A stretch of 58,293 bases of DNA from an uncultured Arenicella sp. Its GTDB lineage: Bacteria; Pseudomonadota; Gammaproteobacteria; Arenicellales; Arenicellaceae. The first letter of the stretch is position 1. Each line of letters begins with the position of its first letter. A program made the position numbers and the translations under genes. The stretch lies in assembly GCA_937974565.1 (NCBI GenBank), contig CALJWL010000040.1, forward strand, positions 1 to 58,293, written 5' to 3'. Of the stretch, positions 29,336-39,364 are shown one piece after another. A model generated the notes under the pieces. The model was given only the letters and a program-made list of their open reading frames with translations. It had not been told where the DNA came from and made no database searches.

Positions 29336-31177
29336 ATGTTGACCCCGGAAATTATCGCAGTATTAGGTATTTTGGTTTTCGCGGTAACGTTATTTGTATT
29401 TGAAATTGTCAGGGTGGATGTTGCGGCCTTGGTCGTTTTGGTGCTATTGGGTTTGTCATCTCAAGTCGAGATATTTAATGGGGGCTTGGTTCCCATTTAT
29501 CAGCTATTTGATGGCTTTTCCAGTAATGCGGTCATGTCGATTATCGCGGTAATGATCATAGGCGCAGGCTTAGATAAGACTGGCGTGATGGGCGTGATGG
29601 CCGCTCAAATTCTCAAACGAGCGGGCAAAGCAGAGGGTCGAATTACCTTGGTGTTATCCGCTTGTGTGGCTTGGATATCCAGCTTTATGCAGAACATCGG
29701 AGCCGCTGCATTATTTTTGCCCGTGGCGAGCCGCATATCACGGCGCACGGCGATTCCTCTCTCTCGATTACTGATGCCCATGGGCTTTTGCGCTATATTG
29801 GGCGGCACCATGACAATGGTGGGGTCCAGTCCCCTTATTTTGTTGAACGACTTGTTGGAAAGCGCAAACCTTCATTTTCCCGACAACGCCATTCCAATGG
29901 AAAAATTCAGTCTCTTTGCTGTTGCACCCGTGGGGGTGGCCTTGGTTTTGACCGGTATTATTTACTTTCTGCTGTTCGGTAAACGTATTTTGCCCGTTGC
30001 CGAAAAGCAAGCTCTCACGACTGAAAATTTACAACATTACCGCGATGTCTACGGTATTGATGGGCGGATATTCGAAGTGACCGTTGGTAATGAAAGTGAT
30101 TTGGCTGGTTTGCGCCTAGGTGAAATACAAGCGCGTGGGCGTTCTGGGTGGATTTTAGGTATCAAAAATGGCAGTAAAGTTGAAATCATTCCATCACAAG
30201 ACACCGGTATCGATAAAGGTTCTATGTTGGCAATTATGGGCGCGCGAGAAGAAGTGGCTTCTTACGCTGAGCGCCACGATTTGATTGTCAGCCCTTTTCT
30301 GAACGAGTTTGCTGATGCATTGAATCCAACAACAGCGGGTATTGCTGAAATTGTGATCCCGCCTGATTCAGACTTGATAGGCAGCACCATATCAAAAGCG
30401 GACATTCGCAAGCGCCTTGGTATGCGCGTCTTAACGGTGTATCGAATTGATACAGTGATTGACGAAGGTCTATCGGCCTTGCGTTTACAAGCCGGCGACA
30501 CTTTAGTGGTACACAGCCGTTGGCAAGACATGATTAAAGTAGCGAAAGACAAACGTTTTGCGGTGGTAACCGACTTTCCTAAAGAAGAGTTTCGAACCAA
30601 TAAGTTACGTAATGCTTCTGTGGCATTTGCTGTTGCTATTGGTTTGGTTTTGTTTAGTGACTTACCATTGTCGCTGTCATTGATGGTAGGAGCGGTAGGA
30701 ATGGTCATTGGGCGAGTTCTTAATATGGAAGAGGCCTATCAAGCGGTATCTTGGCAAACGGTGTTTTTACTGGCGTGCCTAATTCCGTTGGGTATGGCCA
30801 TGCAACAATCGGGGGCCGCTGAGTTTCTGGCTGCATTGGCATTGCAATTTATGGATGGGTTTCCAGTCTGGGGCATTCAGTTGTTTCTGGCAGTGATTGC
30901 CACGGTGTTTACCTTGGTGATGTCGAATGTGGGGGCCACTGTATTATTAGTGCCATTGGCTATTCAAATGGCGTTGGGCGTGGGTGCTGATCCAGCCATC
31001 TTTGCTTTAACAATTGCCTTAGCTACGTCAAATTCATTTTTGATACCAACCCATCAAGTTAATGCTCTGGTTATGGGGCCTGCAGGATACTCAGTGAAAG
31101 ATTTTCTGAAAGCGGGGTCTGGTATGACGGCCCTGTTTCTTATTGTAATGCTGTTGGTATTAAATTTGTTTTATTAA
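29336..31177 (+). CDS. SLC13/DASS-type permease with central RCK_C (TrkA_C) domains
   Basis: A 613-residue permease from ATG 29336, which follows an AGGA site and gives a hydrophobic N-terminus like that of the divergent paralogue; an upstream start at 29279 adds 19 residues without support. ASFMQNIGAAALFLPVA-type sequence (SSFMQNIGAAALFL, around residue 115) and MVGSSPLILLNDLL (around 160) are the first helix-pair motifs; two TrkA_C-like domains follow (GSMLAIMGAREEV and GDTLVVHSRWQDM), then the second membrane half with LVMSNVGATVLLVPLA. It is likely a sodium-driven anion carrier. It shares its architecture, but only moderate sequence, with the neighbouring divergent permease, so the pair is probably an old duplication. 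Confidence 0.83.
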   Translation: MLTPEIIAVLGILVFAVTLFVFEIVRVDVAALVVLVLLGLSSQVEIFNGGLVPIYQLFDGFSSNAVMSIIAVMIIGAGLDKTGVMGVMAAQILKRAGKAEGRITLVLSACVAWISSFMQNIGAAALFLPVASRISRRTAIPLSRLLMPMGFCAILGGTMTMVGSSPLILLNDLLESANLHFPDNAIPMEKFSLFAVAPVGVALVLTGIIYFLLFGKRILPVAEKQALTTENLQHYRDVYGIDGRIFEVTVGNESDLAGLRLGEIQARGRSGWILGIKNGSKVEIIPSQDTGIDKGSMLAIMGAREEVASYAERHDLIVSPFLNEFADALNPTTAGIAEIVIPPDSDLIGSTISKADIRKRLGMRVLTVYRIDTVIDEGLSALRLQAGDTLVVHSRWQDMIKVAKDKRFAVVTDFPKEEFRTNKLRNASVAFAVAIGLVLFSDLPLSLSLMVGAVGMVIGRVLNMEEAYQAVSWQTVFLLACLIPLGMAMQQSGAAEFLAALALQFMDGFPVWGIQLFLAVIATVFTLVMSNVGATVLLVPLAIQMALGVGADPAIFALTIALATSNSFLIPTHQVNALVMGPAGYSVKDFLKAGSGMTALFLIVMLLVLNLFY

Positions 31178-31556
31178 CGGCCTTGATGTCTTTGTTTTAC
31201 CTTCTGGGGAGCTTTGATGGCAGAGTCAGTTGCCAGCTTAAACTTGAAGTTGATGTGGGTAACGTAGGTCATGTTCGGCTTCATTAAATGGGTTTTGTAA
31301 GATAGGGAAATGGAATTTAACACCAAATAACTCTGTTTTTTTATACAGTAATCTGGCAATATAGGTTTGCACAAAGGCCTTTGCGTTAACCAATGTTTAA
31401 TTTTTAGGTCTGCGGTTGGTGTCCCCTATTTTTTATTCTATAAAAATAAAAAACTTGTTGCCCATAGTTAAAGTAATACTTTAATAAGTTTGGTTATCTC
31501 ATTAAGGAATGTGAGCTAACTCACTGATAGAAAAAGGTTTTCTTAATCATTAATGC
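31178..31556. other. Gene-free stretch upstream of the mraZ promoter
   Basis: About 380 AT-rich bases between the permease gene and the mraZ promoter. No convincing gene or terminator hairpin is seen; a 66-codon frame on the minus strand lacks any family feature. Confidence 0.4.
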
Positions 31557-31585
31557 TTGACACTGATGGGGGGCTGAGTGATAGT
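31557..31585 (+). promoter_or_regulatory. Probable sigma-70 promoter of the dcw cluster
   Basis: TTGACA (31557-31562) and GATAGT (31580-31585) are separated by 17 bases, a perfect -35 box with a fair -10 box. Transcription should start near 31592, inside the MraZ boxes, leaving a leader of about 100 bases before the mraZ start. Confidence 0.75.
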
Positions 31586-31617
31586 GGCGAAATGTGGGTA
31601 ATTGTGGAGCTTTGTGG
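31583..31617 (+). promoter_or_regulatory. MraZ operator: four direct repeats with 10-bp period
   Basis: A/TGTGG occurs at 31583, 31593, 31603 and 31613, each one helical turn after the last (AGTGG, TGTGG, TGTGG, TGTGG). MraZ is known to bind TGGG-type direct repeats of 10-bp period in front of its own gene, and these overlap the -10 box and predicted transcription start. MraZ should therefore repress the dcw cluster here. Confidence 0.8.
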
Positions 31618-31689
31618 ATAAATCCATTCAATTTCATGCTGTCACTGAAGAAAAAATAAACAACCAACAACCAGTGGGTCCAAAGAGCG

Positions 31690-32145
31690 GTGTCTCGAGG
31701 TAGTAGTCATATTAGTGTGGATGCAAAAGGCCGGGTATCTATCCCGACCAAGCATCGCCACGCCCTTACATCAGAGGGTGGGTCTGCGCTCGTGATTACC
31801 ATTAGTGCCACGGATCGTTGTTTGTTGTTGTATACCGCGTCGACCTGGGTTGAGGTTGAGGCTAAGTTGGTGTCTTTGCCAACATTGAATCCACAGATTC
31901 GAAAATTAAAACGTATGCTGATAGGGCATGCTGACGACGTCGCTATGGATGGCAATGGTCGTGTATTGCTGCCGCCGGCTCTAAGAGAGTTTGCGGGCAT
32001 TGGTAAGAAAGCGGTCTTGGTAGGGCAGGGCGATAAATTTGAGGTTTGGGACGAAGCGCACTGGGTAGCTGAGCGCGATTCCATGTATGACCTGGAGCTT
32101 GATGAGGCTAATTTGCCTGAAGAGCTCGCAAGTCTCGCTTTTTAG
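31690..32145 (+). CDS. mraZ: Transcriptional regulator MraZ
   Basis: A 151-residue protein of the AbrB-like MraZ family with two tandem SpoVT/AbrB repeats: SVDAKGRVSIPTKHR near the N-terminus and AMDGNGRVLLPPALREFA near residue 95, the two DNA-binding loops. MraZ is a DNA-binding repressor of the dcw cluster that assembles as a ring and is counteracted by RsmH in E. coli. It starts with GTG (31690); the upstream site is weak (AAAGAG), but the position fits the family N-terminus. It is the first gene of the division cluster and is followed by rsmH after eight bases. Confidence 0.95.
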   Translation: MSRGSSHISVDAKGRVSIPTKHRHALTSEGGSALVITISATDRCLLLYTASTWVEVEAKLVSLPTLNPQIRKLKRMLIGHADDVAMDGNGRVLLPPALREFAGIGKKAVLVGQGDKFEVWDEAHWVAERDSMYDLELDEANLPEELASLAF

Positions 32146-32153
32146 GGGCATTT

Positions 32154-33155
32154 ATGGTCGCTCAGAAGCCACACATTCCTGTCTTATTCAGAGAGGCCGT
32201 TGACGCGTTAAATATTCGCGAAAACGGTTTTTACGTTGATGCCACGTTAGGTCGAGGCGGTCACGCCGCTGAAATACTCAGTCGGTTAGGTGAGAGCGGC
32301 CGACTTATTGGCTTTGATCGTGACCCACAGGCGGTTAGCTTGGGGCGTGACAAATTCAGTGGTGATCAGCGCGTTACTATTTTGCATAGTCAATTCAGTC
32401 AAATGTCATTGATGCTGAGTCGTGAACTCGGTGTGCGACACGTCGATGGAATTTTAATGGATCTTGGTGTTTCATCGCCGCAGCTGGACCAGCCCGAGCG
32501 CGGTTTTAGTTTTATGCGTGATGGTGATTTGGATATGCGCATGGATACGTCTCGCGGACAATCAGCGGCTCAATGGCTTGCGGTTGTTGATGAGCGAGAG
32601 TTGGTGCAAGTGTTGTTTGACCTTGGTGAAGAGAAGTTTGCCCGCCGTATTGCGCGCGCCATAGTGCTAACTCGAGACGAATCCCCAATAACATCCACTC
32701 TGCAATTGGCTGCGATTGTCTGTGAGGCCACGCCTAAAAAAGACAAGCACAAGCATCCTGCCACTCGAACATTTCAAGCCATTCGTCTTTACATAAACCA
32801 AGAGTTGGTTGAGGTATCGCATGCTTTGCCTCAAGCGCTTGAACTGTTAAACGAAGGCGGGCGTCTTGCGGTCATTAGTTTTCATTCATTAGAAGATCGA
32901 ATTGTGAAGCGTTTTATTCGGCAACACTCCACACCGAATTTGCCTCCGAGAAATATCCCCGTCACGGAAGAAAATTATTTGACGCCGATGAAAGCCATTG
33001 GCAAAGCCATTAAGCCAAGCAAGCAAGAGGTGCATGAAAACCCTCGTTCGCGCAGTTCAGTGCTAAGAATTGCTGAGCGAACGGCCGTGCCTCTTTCCGC
33101 CGTTGCGATTTCATCGCCACCAACTTCTTCTAGAGGAGGTGGGTATGCGCGATAG
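32154..33155 (+). CDS. rsmH: 16S rRNA (cytosine(1402)-N(4))-methyltransferase
   Basis: A 333-residue SAM-dependent methyltransferase. HIPVLFREAVDALN at the start, DATLGRGGHAAEIL near residue 30 (SAM site), GILMDLGVSSPQLD near 100 and FHSLEDRIVKRFIR near 240 are the family landmarks. RsmH N4-methylates C1402 in the decoding centre of 16S rRNA. It is second in the cluster, and its last 11 bases overlap the start of ftsL, which has a strong GAGGAGG site inside the rsmH reading frame. Confidence 0.97.
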   Translation: MVAQKPHIPVLFREAVDALNIRENGFYVDATLGRGGHAAEILSRLGESGRLIGFDRDPQAVSLGRDKFSGDQRVTILHSQFSQMSLMLSRELGVRHVDGILMDLGVSSPQLDQPERGFSFMRDGDLDMRMDTSRGQSAAQWLAVVDERELVQVLFDLGEEKFARRIARAIVLTRDESPITSTLQLAAIVCEATPKKDKHKHPATRTFQAIRLYINQELVEVSHALPQALELLNEGGRLAVISFHSLEDRIVKRFIRQHSTPNLPPRNIPVTEENYLTPMKAIGKAIKPSKQEVHENPRSRSSVLRIAERTAVPLSAVAISSPPTSSRGGGYAR

Positions 33156-33444
33156 TGTGATGTGGTTTCTGGTGGCAAGTGTGGTGATCAGCGCTCTTTT
33201 CGTGGTGAACGCACGGCATCAACATCGAGTGGCGTATCTGGCTTTTCAAGATGAAGAGGCGCGTAGAGATGAGCTACGAGATGAATGGGGACGACTGTTG
33301 ATCGCCCAAGAGTTATGGTCGTCTCCTAATGTGATTGAGCGCGACGCGCGTGAGCGCTTATCCATGCGTACGCCGAAAAAAGATGAAATGCAGGTGATTG
33401 AGATGCGCCGCCTCGATTCGGAGGATGAATATGCCGCCCGTTAG
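33145..33444 (+). CDS. ftsL: Cell division protein FtsL
   Basis: A 99-residue bitopic membrane protein from ATG 33145, chosen for its GAGGAGG ribosome binding site; a longer frame starting at 33070 is only the overlap with rsmH. Residues ~3-20 form the single transmembrane helix (VMWFLVASVVISALFVV). The rest is a periplasmic coiled coil with many Arg/Glu heptads (RRDELRDEWGRLLIAQ) followed by IERDARERLSMRTPKKDEMQ, a conserved FtsL tail. FtsL forms a complex with FtsB and FtsQ that activates septal synthesis by FtsW and FtsI. It lies between rsmH and ftsI, overlapping both. Confidence 0.93.
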   Translation: MRDSVMWFLVASVVISALFVVNARHQHRVAYLAFQDEEARRDELRDEWGRLLIAQELWSSPNVIERDARERLSMRTPKKDEMQVIEMRRLDSEDEYAAR

Positions 33445-35263
33445 TGTTGCGCCAACGAATACGTCTGTTAATAGCGTCAATAAGGGCGCTAATAAAAAGA
33501 GCGTAACGGAAGTCATTGTGCCCGTGTCAACTTGGCGCTACAAAGTCATTGGCTTGATATTTGGCGGTATTTTTTTAGGGCTGGTGGTGCGCGCTACCTA
33601 CCTGCAAGTGATTGATCGTGATTATTTGCAGTCTCAAGGTAATGCTCGTTATCTGCGTGTGCAAAACGAGCCGCCCACGAGAGGCGTGATTAGAGACCGC
33701 AACGGCCAGCCTTTGGCCATCAGTACGCCGGTGGATTCCATTTGGATGAACCCATCAAAAATTCTAGAGCAACAGAAAACCTACTCGTATAAAAAGTTAG
33801 GTCAACTATTGGGTAAAAGCCCTAACGACATCTTAGATTTGGCTGAGCGTAAAAAGTCTCGTGAGTTTGTCTATTTAAAGCGTCATTTGGCGCCACAAGA
33901 CGCTAAAAAAGTGCTGGCTTTGAATGTGCCCGGCATTAACAGTGTGCGTGAATACAAGCGTTACTATCCGGCCGCTCAAGTGACGGGGCATGTGGTTGGT
34001 TTTACCAATATCGACAATGAAGGCCAAGAAGGGTTGGAATTGGTGTTTAACAAGCAGTTAAAAGGGCGCAGTGGCCGTACTCAAGTTTTAAGAGATCGGG
34101 TCGGTCATGTGGTTGAACACGTTGAGCAGTTAAGTCGTGTGCAGCATGGCGAAGACGTTACCGTGAGCATTGACGCGCGAATTCAATATTTGGCGCATCG
34201 CCACTTGGAGGCGGCGGTTAAAAAACACAAGGCGAATACGGCGTCATTGGTGGCGTTAAATGCGAAGACTGGCGAAGTGTTGGCCATGGTGAGTATGCCC
34301 GACTTTAACCCAAACGATCGCTCAACGTTAAAAAGCAGGCAGTTTAAGAATCGCTCTATTACCGACTCGTTTGAGCCTGGTTCTACCATGAAGCCATTTA
34401 CCGTGGCGATGGCGCTAGAGGCTGGCGTTATCGCCCCACAGACCATAGTGGACACTGAGCAAGGCAGTCTTTTTATCGGCGGTTCTCGCATCACAGACAC
34501 TAAAAAGCTGGGCAAAGTTACGGTCAATGAAGTAATCAAAAAGTCCAGCAATGTTGGCTCGGCCAAAATTGCCATGATGATGAAACCCAGGGATTTATAC
34601 GACACCTATAGTGAACTTGGGTTTGGCAAGAAAAATAAATTGACGTTAAAAGGTGAGCAGCGAGGCATTCTGGCTAACCGTAAATTTTGGCGGCCAATAG
34701 AACATGCCACTATGTCCTACGGTTATGGTTTGTCGGTTAATACTTTGCAGTTGGCGCGTTCGTATCTGGCTTTGGCAAACGACGGTGTGCTGTTACCCGT
34801 TAGCTTGCATCCAGTGGATGCGCCTCCCAAAGGCGAGCGTGTGTTTTCCAAGCAGACGGTGGCTCAAGTGTCTAAGATGCTGGAGTTGGCGGTGAGTGAT
34901 ACTGGCACCGCCCCTAAAGCCAGAGTTGATCAATACCGTGTTGGCGGTAAGACTGGTACGGCACATAAAGTGATTGACGGAAAATACCAAGACGATGCTT
35001 ATATGTCTGTGTTTGCCGGCTACGCTCCATTGAGTGACCCTGAGCTTGTTCTGGTCGTGATGATTGACGACCCTCGCGGAGTGGATTATTACGGGGGGTT
35101 GGTTGCCGCGCCTGTGTTTTCTGACGTAATGGCTGGCGCGTTGCGTTATATGCAAGTGCCGCCCGACAATATTGACAATAAGTTTAACTACCAAGAAAAG
35201 CCGGTTGAGTTGATGATTGCTCGCCCAACCGTTGTCGCCGCCGATGCGCAAGGGGGGCATTGA
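33431..35263 (+). CDS. ftsI: Peptidoglycan D,D-transpeptidase FtsI (penicillin-binding protein 3)
   Basis: A 610-residue class B penicillin-binding protein. The start at ATG 33431 is six bases after a CGGAGG site; ATG 33425 is too close to that site. One transmembrane helix lies near residues 35-55. The dimerisation domain follows, with EPPTRGVIRDRNG, and the transpeptidase domain has the serine motif PGSTMKPFT, the SSN motif (KKSSNVGS) and KTG (VGGKTGTAHK). It cross-links septal peptidoglycan with FtsW as partner. The gene overlaps the end of ftsL by 14 bases and ends immediately before the murE start. Confidence 0.97.
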   Translation: MPPVSVAPTNTSVNSVNKGANKKSVTEVIVPVSTWRYKVIGLIFGGIFLGLVVRATYLQVIDRDYLQSQGNARYLRVQNEPPTRGVIRDRNGQPLAISTPVDSIWMNPSKILEQQKTYSYKKLGQLLGKSPNDILDLAERKKSREFVYLKRHLAPQDAKKVLALNVPGINSVREYKRYYPAAQVTGHVVGFTNIDNEGQEGLELVFNKQLKGRSGRTQVLRDRVGHVVEHVEQLSRVQHGEDVTVSIDARIQYLAHRHLEAAVKKHKANTASLVALNAKTGEVLAMVSMPDFNPNDRSTLKSRQFKNRSITDSFEPGSTMKPFTVAMALEAGVIAPQTIVDTEQGSLFIGGSRITDTKKLGKVTVNEVIKKSSNVGSAKIAMMMKPRDLYDTYSELGFGKKNKLTLKGEQRGILANRKFWRPIEHATMSYGYGLSVNTLQLARSYLALANDGVLLPVSLHPVDAPPKGERVFSKQTVAQVSKMLELAVSDTGTAPKARVDQYRVGGKTGTAHKVIDGKYQDDAYMSVFAGYAPLSDPELVLVVMIDDPRGVDYYGGLVAAPVFSDVMAGALRYMQVPPDNIDNKFNYQEKPVELMIARPTVVAADAQGGH

Positions 35264-36772
35264 ATGTCTTACAGTTTGCCTTTGTGTGATTTGTTGAATG
35301 TATTTGCCATTGAGTCCATATCTCGGGCTACGGTAGGCGCTATTACGCTGGACAGTCGCAATGTGGTTGAAGGGTCGGTGTTTTTTGCATGTCAGGGGCA
35401 TGAAGTGGACGGTCGTGATTACGTTCTTCAAGCACAAGAGGCGGGCGCGATAGCCATAATCTACGAGGCCGCCGAAGCGCGCCTTGCCAATGAGCTCACA
35501 ATAGACGCCTTTGCCGTGCATGGCCTAGCTGAGATGGTGGGCTTTGCTGCGAGCGCGTTTTATCAAAATCCGTCTGAAGAGTTACAAGTCTTTGGTGTGA
35601 CTGGCACCAATGGCAAGACCACTTGCTGTTATTTATTAGCGCAAGCGTTAACGGCTCTAGGCCTAAGTGCCGGGGTGATTGGCACGTTAGGCATTGGTCC
35701 CTTAGACAAACTTAAAAGTTCAGGACTGACCACCCCAGACCCGATTACTATTCAAGCGGCGTTGGCTGAATTTCGAGACACTGGCGTTACTCAGGTTTGC
35801 ATGGAAGTGTCTTCGCATGCGCTTGATCAAGGTCGAATAAATGGGGTTGAATTTTTCTGCACCTTATTTACGAATTTAAGTCGTGATCACCTTGATTATC
35901 ACAGTGATATGACAGCCTATGGACTGGCTAAGCGACGGCTTTTTACAGACTTTCACAGCGAACTGGTTGTAACTAATGCCGTTGATGAGCTGGGTTCACG
36001 CCTTATCGACGTGGCCAATGCCGACTTTATTGTTCAATACGGTAAAGGCGGAGATGTCTTTGCCGATGATATCGAATTGGGGAGCCGAGGCATTAAGCTA
36101 TTCATTGACGGGGGGCACGTTGAATTTGCCGTCGAGACGCCATTGATTGGCAAAGTCAATATACCCAACATAGAAATGCTAGTTTCAACCCTCTTAGGTT
36201 TAAGTGCATCGGTCGAAGAGATACAACAAATACTCAGCCGTTTATCGCCCGCCCCCGGTCGAATGGAACTGTTTTCGGTGCCAGAAAAGGCCAACGTGGT
36301 GGTTGATTATGCTCACACCCCAGATGCCTTAAAAAAAGCCCTGCTGTCGGTAAAAGAACATTGCCAAGGTGAGCTTTGGTGTGTGTTTGGTTGTGGCGGC
36401 GATAGAGATGCAGGAAAGCGAGCTATGATGGGGCAGTTCGCTGCCAACTACGCCGATCGGCTGATCATCACCAATGACAACCCAAGAAGTGAAGATCAAG
36501 CCAGTATTGCTAAAGAGGTTGCGGCGGGTGCGTCGGATTCGTCGGCATGCCAAATCATACTAGAGAGAGCCGCAGCGATTAAGTACGCGATGCACTCAGC
36601 AAGTGAGAACGACTGGATTCTGGTGGCGGGTAAAGGGCATGAAACAACGCAAATCATCGGCTCACAGGTCTTAACGTTCTCTGACCGTGAGCAGATTGCG
36701 ATTTTGTTAGGGTTGGACTCATCGGCATTCGCGCCAGCCTCAGCAAGCCAAACCGCGGAGGTGATGACATGA
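35264..36772 (+). CDS. murE: UDP-N-acetylmuramoyl-L-alanyl-D-glutamate-2,6-diaminopimelate ligase
   Basis: A 502-residue Mur ligase. VFGVTGTNGKTTCCYLLAQ (around residue 107) is the ATP loop, and ITNDNPRSEDQ near residue 405 holds the DNPR motif that selects meso-diaminopimelate, so the third residue of the stem peptide is predicted to be meso-DAP. A conserved Lys for carbamylation falls in the central domain. It adds the third residue to UDP-MurNAc-dipeptide in the cytoplasm. The ATG directly follows the ftsI stop, and the gene overlaps murF by four bases. Confidence 0.97.
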   Translation: MSYSLPLCDLLNVFAIESISRATVGAITLDSRNVVEGSVFFACQGHEVDGRDYVLQAQEAGAIAIIYEAAEARLANELTIDAFAVHGLAEMVGFAASAFYQNPSEELQVFGVTGTNGKTTCCYLLAQALTALGLSAGVIGTLGIGPLDKLKSSGLTTPDPITIQAALAEFRDTGVTQVCMEVSSHALDQGRINGVEFFCTLFTNLSRDHLDYHSDMTAYGLAKRRLFTDFHSELVVTNAVDELGSRLIDVANADFIVQYGKGGDVFADDIELGSRGIKLFIDGGHVEFAVETPLIGKVNIPNIEMLVSTLLGLSASVEEIQQILSRLSPAPGRMELFSVPEKANVVVDYAHTPDALKKALLSVKEHCQGELWCVFGCGGDRDAGKRAMMGQFAANYADRLIITNDNPRSEDQASIAKEVAAGASDSSACQIILERAAAIKYAMHSASENDWILVAGKGHETTQIIGSQVLTFSDREQIAILLGLDSSAFAPASASQTAEVMT

Positions 36773-38247
36773 TGTCGCTCTCTCAAGTTTGCAGCGCAGT
36801 GCAAGGCCGGCTACAGCAAGCGCCACAAGGTAGTAGCACTGTGATGCTGCAAAACGTCTCCATCAATACTCGCGCTGATTGTCGGGGGCGTTTGTTTGTC
36901 GCCCTTAAAGGCGATAACTTTGATGCGCACGATTACATTCAGCAAGCGCAAGAGGCTGGCGCAGCGGCGATAATGGTGGAACGCGACGTGGATTCTCCTT
37001 TACCGGTGGTGCGTGTTGCGAGTACGCATCAAGCCCTTAAAGACTTGGCCGCTTGGTGGCGGTTGCAGTTCGCTATCCCTGTGTTGGCGATTACTGGCAG
37101 CGTAGGCAAAACTACCGTAAAAGAGATGTTAGGTGCTATTACTTCTGAATTAGGGCAAGGTGTGGTAACGCATGGTAATTTGAATAATGAAATCGGTGTG
37201 CCCTTAACGCTGATGCGTTTGACCGCCCAAGATCGTTATGCGGTGGTCGAAATGGGAATGAATCAGGCCGGTGAAGTTGGTCGACTGAGCGCCATTTCTA
37301 GACCCACGGTTGCTGTCGTTAACAACGCCGGTGCGGCACATCTTGAAGGCTTAGGAACAATCGAGGCGGTTGCCAAGGCCAAGGGCGAGATTTTTTCAGG
37401 CTTAGCGCATGATGGTGTGGCCATCATAAATGCGGATGACCCGTTTGCCGAGCTTTGGAGCGAGCTTGTTGTCGATAAAAATACCATGACGTTTGGTTTG
37501 AGTAGCGAGGCCAACGTCACCGCCAGTTATGAAGAGCAAGGCAGCCGTTTACTCTTGAAAGTGAGAACAAAGGGTGTTGAAAAAAAGGGTCAAAAAGCCA
37601 GTAACTCAGTCGAAATTCAGCTAAACAGCGTGGGCGAACACAGTGTGCGAAATGCCTTGGCGGCGATTGCCGCCGCGCTAGCCGCTAACATACCAATGTC
37701 AATCATTGTGCGCGGCTTGGAAAACTATCAACCAATCAAAGGCCGCCTGAATTTGATCAAGGCGGGTGGGCTTACTGTGTTTGATGACACCTACAATGCC
37801 AACCCCACTTCAATGCAGGCTGCGATAAAAGTCCTAGCAAATCACGATAAGAATTTATTGATCGTGGGGGACATGGCGGAACTCGGCGATTCTTGTGAAA
37901 AAGAACACCTTGTTCTAGGGAGATTTGCGGCAACGCACGGTATCGATCAACTGTTAGCCTGTGGTCAATACGCCCAACTCGTCGTCAAAGGCTTCGATCG
38001 TCATGGGGTAAGCTTTGACTCTCAGGAGGGCTTGTTGGATTACTTGGCCGTTCACGATTTGAATGCTTCTGCGATTTTAGTGAAAGGCTCGCGTTCCGCG
38101 CAAATGGAAAACGTTGTTGCGGCTCTGGTTGATCGTTATTCCAAGCAAGAAGACAGCAAGAAGAAAGTAAGCATGAGCCATGCCAGCACACAAGAAAAAG
38201 AACAACACATAGTGGGCCGTGGTGTCACCACTCAGAGGGGTCGTTAA
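36769..38247 (+). CDS. murF: UDP-N-acetylmuramoyl-tripeptide-D-alanyl-D-alanine ligase
   Basis: A 492-residue Mur ligase with ATP loop [14 protein letters not shown] near residue 110, [12 protein letters not shown] after it (a MurF signature) and [11 protein letters not shown] near residue 340. It adds D-Ala-D-Ala to complete the pentapeptide precursor. The start overlaps the murE stop (ATGA), and its last base overlaps the mraY start, so all three are coupled. The C-terminal ~30 residues are polar and Lys/Gln-rich and may be a species-specific extension. Confidence 0.96.
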   Translation: MMSLSQVCSAVQGRLQQAPQGSSTVMLQNVSINTRADCRGRLFVALKGDNFDAHDYIQQAQEAGAAAIMVERDVDSPLPVVRVASTHQALKDLAAWWRLQFAIPVLAITGSVGKTTVKEMLGAITSELGQGVVTHGNLNNEIGVPLTLMRLTAQDRYAVVEMGMNQAGEVGRLSAISRPTVAVVNNAGAAHLEGLGTIEAVAKAKGEIFSGLAHDGVAIINADDPFAELWSELVVDKNTMTFGLSSEANVTASYEEQGSRLLLKVRTKGVEKKGQKASNSVEIQLNSVGEHSVRNALAAIAAALAANIPMSIIVRGLENYQPIKGRLNLIKAGGLTVFDDTYNANPTSMQAAIKVLANHDKNLLIVGDMAELGDSCEKEHLVLGRFAATHGIDQLLACGQYAQLVVKGFDRHGVSFDSQEGLLDYLAVHDLNASAILVKGSRSAQMENVVAALVDRYSKQEDSKKKVSMSHASTQEKEQHIVGRGVTTQRGR

Positions 38248-39329
38248 TGTTATTGCTACTATTTGAAGCCTTAGCCGAGCAATTTTCGTTTTTTAATGTC
38301 TTTCAGTATTTAACCTTGCGGTCAATATTGTCGGTGCTAACGGCGTTTTTAGTTTCAATTTTGGTTGGGCCCACGATGATTCGCAAACTGCAAATACATC
38401 AAATTGGTCAAACCGTGAGGCAAGATGGGCCGCCCACGCATTTTGATAAAGTTGGCACACCCACCATGGGAGGGTTGTTGATTCTTACTTCAGTGATTAT
38501 GTCGACATTGCTGTGGGCCGATCTTAGCAATCGTTTCGTGCAAGTGACGTTATTTACGTGTTTCTTGTTTGGCGTAATTGGTTGGTATGACGATTATCAA
38601 AAGTTGATTAACAAAGACCCCAGAGGGATGGGCTCGCGCAATAAATTTTTAGGGCAGAGCTTGGTGGCCGCCGTTGCCGCGATCTTTCTGTATAAAACAG
38701 CGCAACTGCCGATAGAAACATCACTGATCATTCCCTTTTTTAAAGACATTGCATTGCCGTTGGGTTTTCTATTCTTGCCCTTAACGTATTTTGTGATTGT
38801 GGGCACCAGCAATGCGGTAAATCTAACAGACGGCTTAGACGGTTTGGCAATTGTGCCCACGGCCATGGTGGCCGGCGCTCTTGGGGTGTTTTGTTATTTG
38901 TCCGGACACGCCGAATTTTCTCAGTATTTGGCGATTCCAGCGATTCCAGGCACCGGCGAAGTGACGATTTTCTGCGCTGCCTTGGTCGGCGCAGGGCTTG
39001 GATTTTTGTGGTTTAACACGTACCCGGCGCAAGTTTTTATGGGTGATATCGGCTCATTGTCTCTGGGAGCATCACTAGGGGTTGTGGCTGTTATTGTCCG
39101 ACAAGAATTAGTGTTGTTCATCATGGGCGGTATTTTTGTGCTAGAAACCGTCTCGGTGATTTTACAGGTGGCCTCATTCAAACTGACCGGTAAACGGATA
39201 TTTCGCATGGCACCCATTCATCATCACTTTGAACTAAAAGGTTGGCCCGAACCACGAGTAATCGTGCGCTTTTGGATTATCAGTTTGGTTCTGGTGCTTA
39301 TCGGTTTGGCTACCTTGAAAGTTAGGTAA
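38247..39329 (+). CDS. mraY: Phospho-N-acetylmuramoyl-pentapeptide-transferase
   Basis: A 360-residue integral membrane enzyme with ten transmembrane segments. [19 protein letters not shown] (residues ~52-70), [10 protein letters not shown] near 192 and [12 protein letters not shown] near 263 carry the catalytic Asp residues, and HHHFELKG near 325 is the MraY C-terminal motif. It transfers phospho-MurNAc-pentapeptide to undecaprenyl phosphate, making lipid I at the inner membrane. It starts on the last base of murF and is followed by a 35-base gap before murD. Confidence 0.97.
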   Translation: MLLLLFEALAEQFSFFNVFQYLTLRSILSVLTAFLVSILVGPTMIRKLQIHQIGQTVRQDGPPTHFDKVGTPTMGGLLILTSVIMSTLLWADLSNRFVQVTLFTCFLFGVIGWYDDYQKLINKDPRGMGSRNKFLGQSLVAAVAAIFLYKTAQLPIETSLIIPFFKDIALPLGFLFLPLTYFVIVGTSNAVNLTDGLDGLAIVPTAMVAGALGVFCYLSGHAEFSQYLAIPAIPGTGEVTIFCAALVGAGLGFLWFNTYPAQVFMGDIGSLSLGASLGVVAVIVRQELVLFIMGGIFVLETVSVILQVASFKLTGKRIFRMAPIHHHFELKGWPEPRVIVRFWIISLVLVLIGLATLKVR

Positions 39330-39364
39330 AGTAAGTGACAATCACGACAGTAAAATAACGAATA

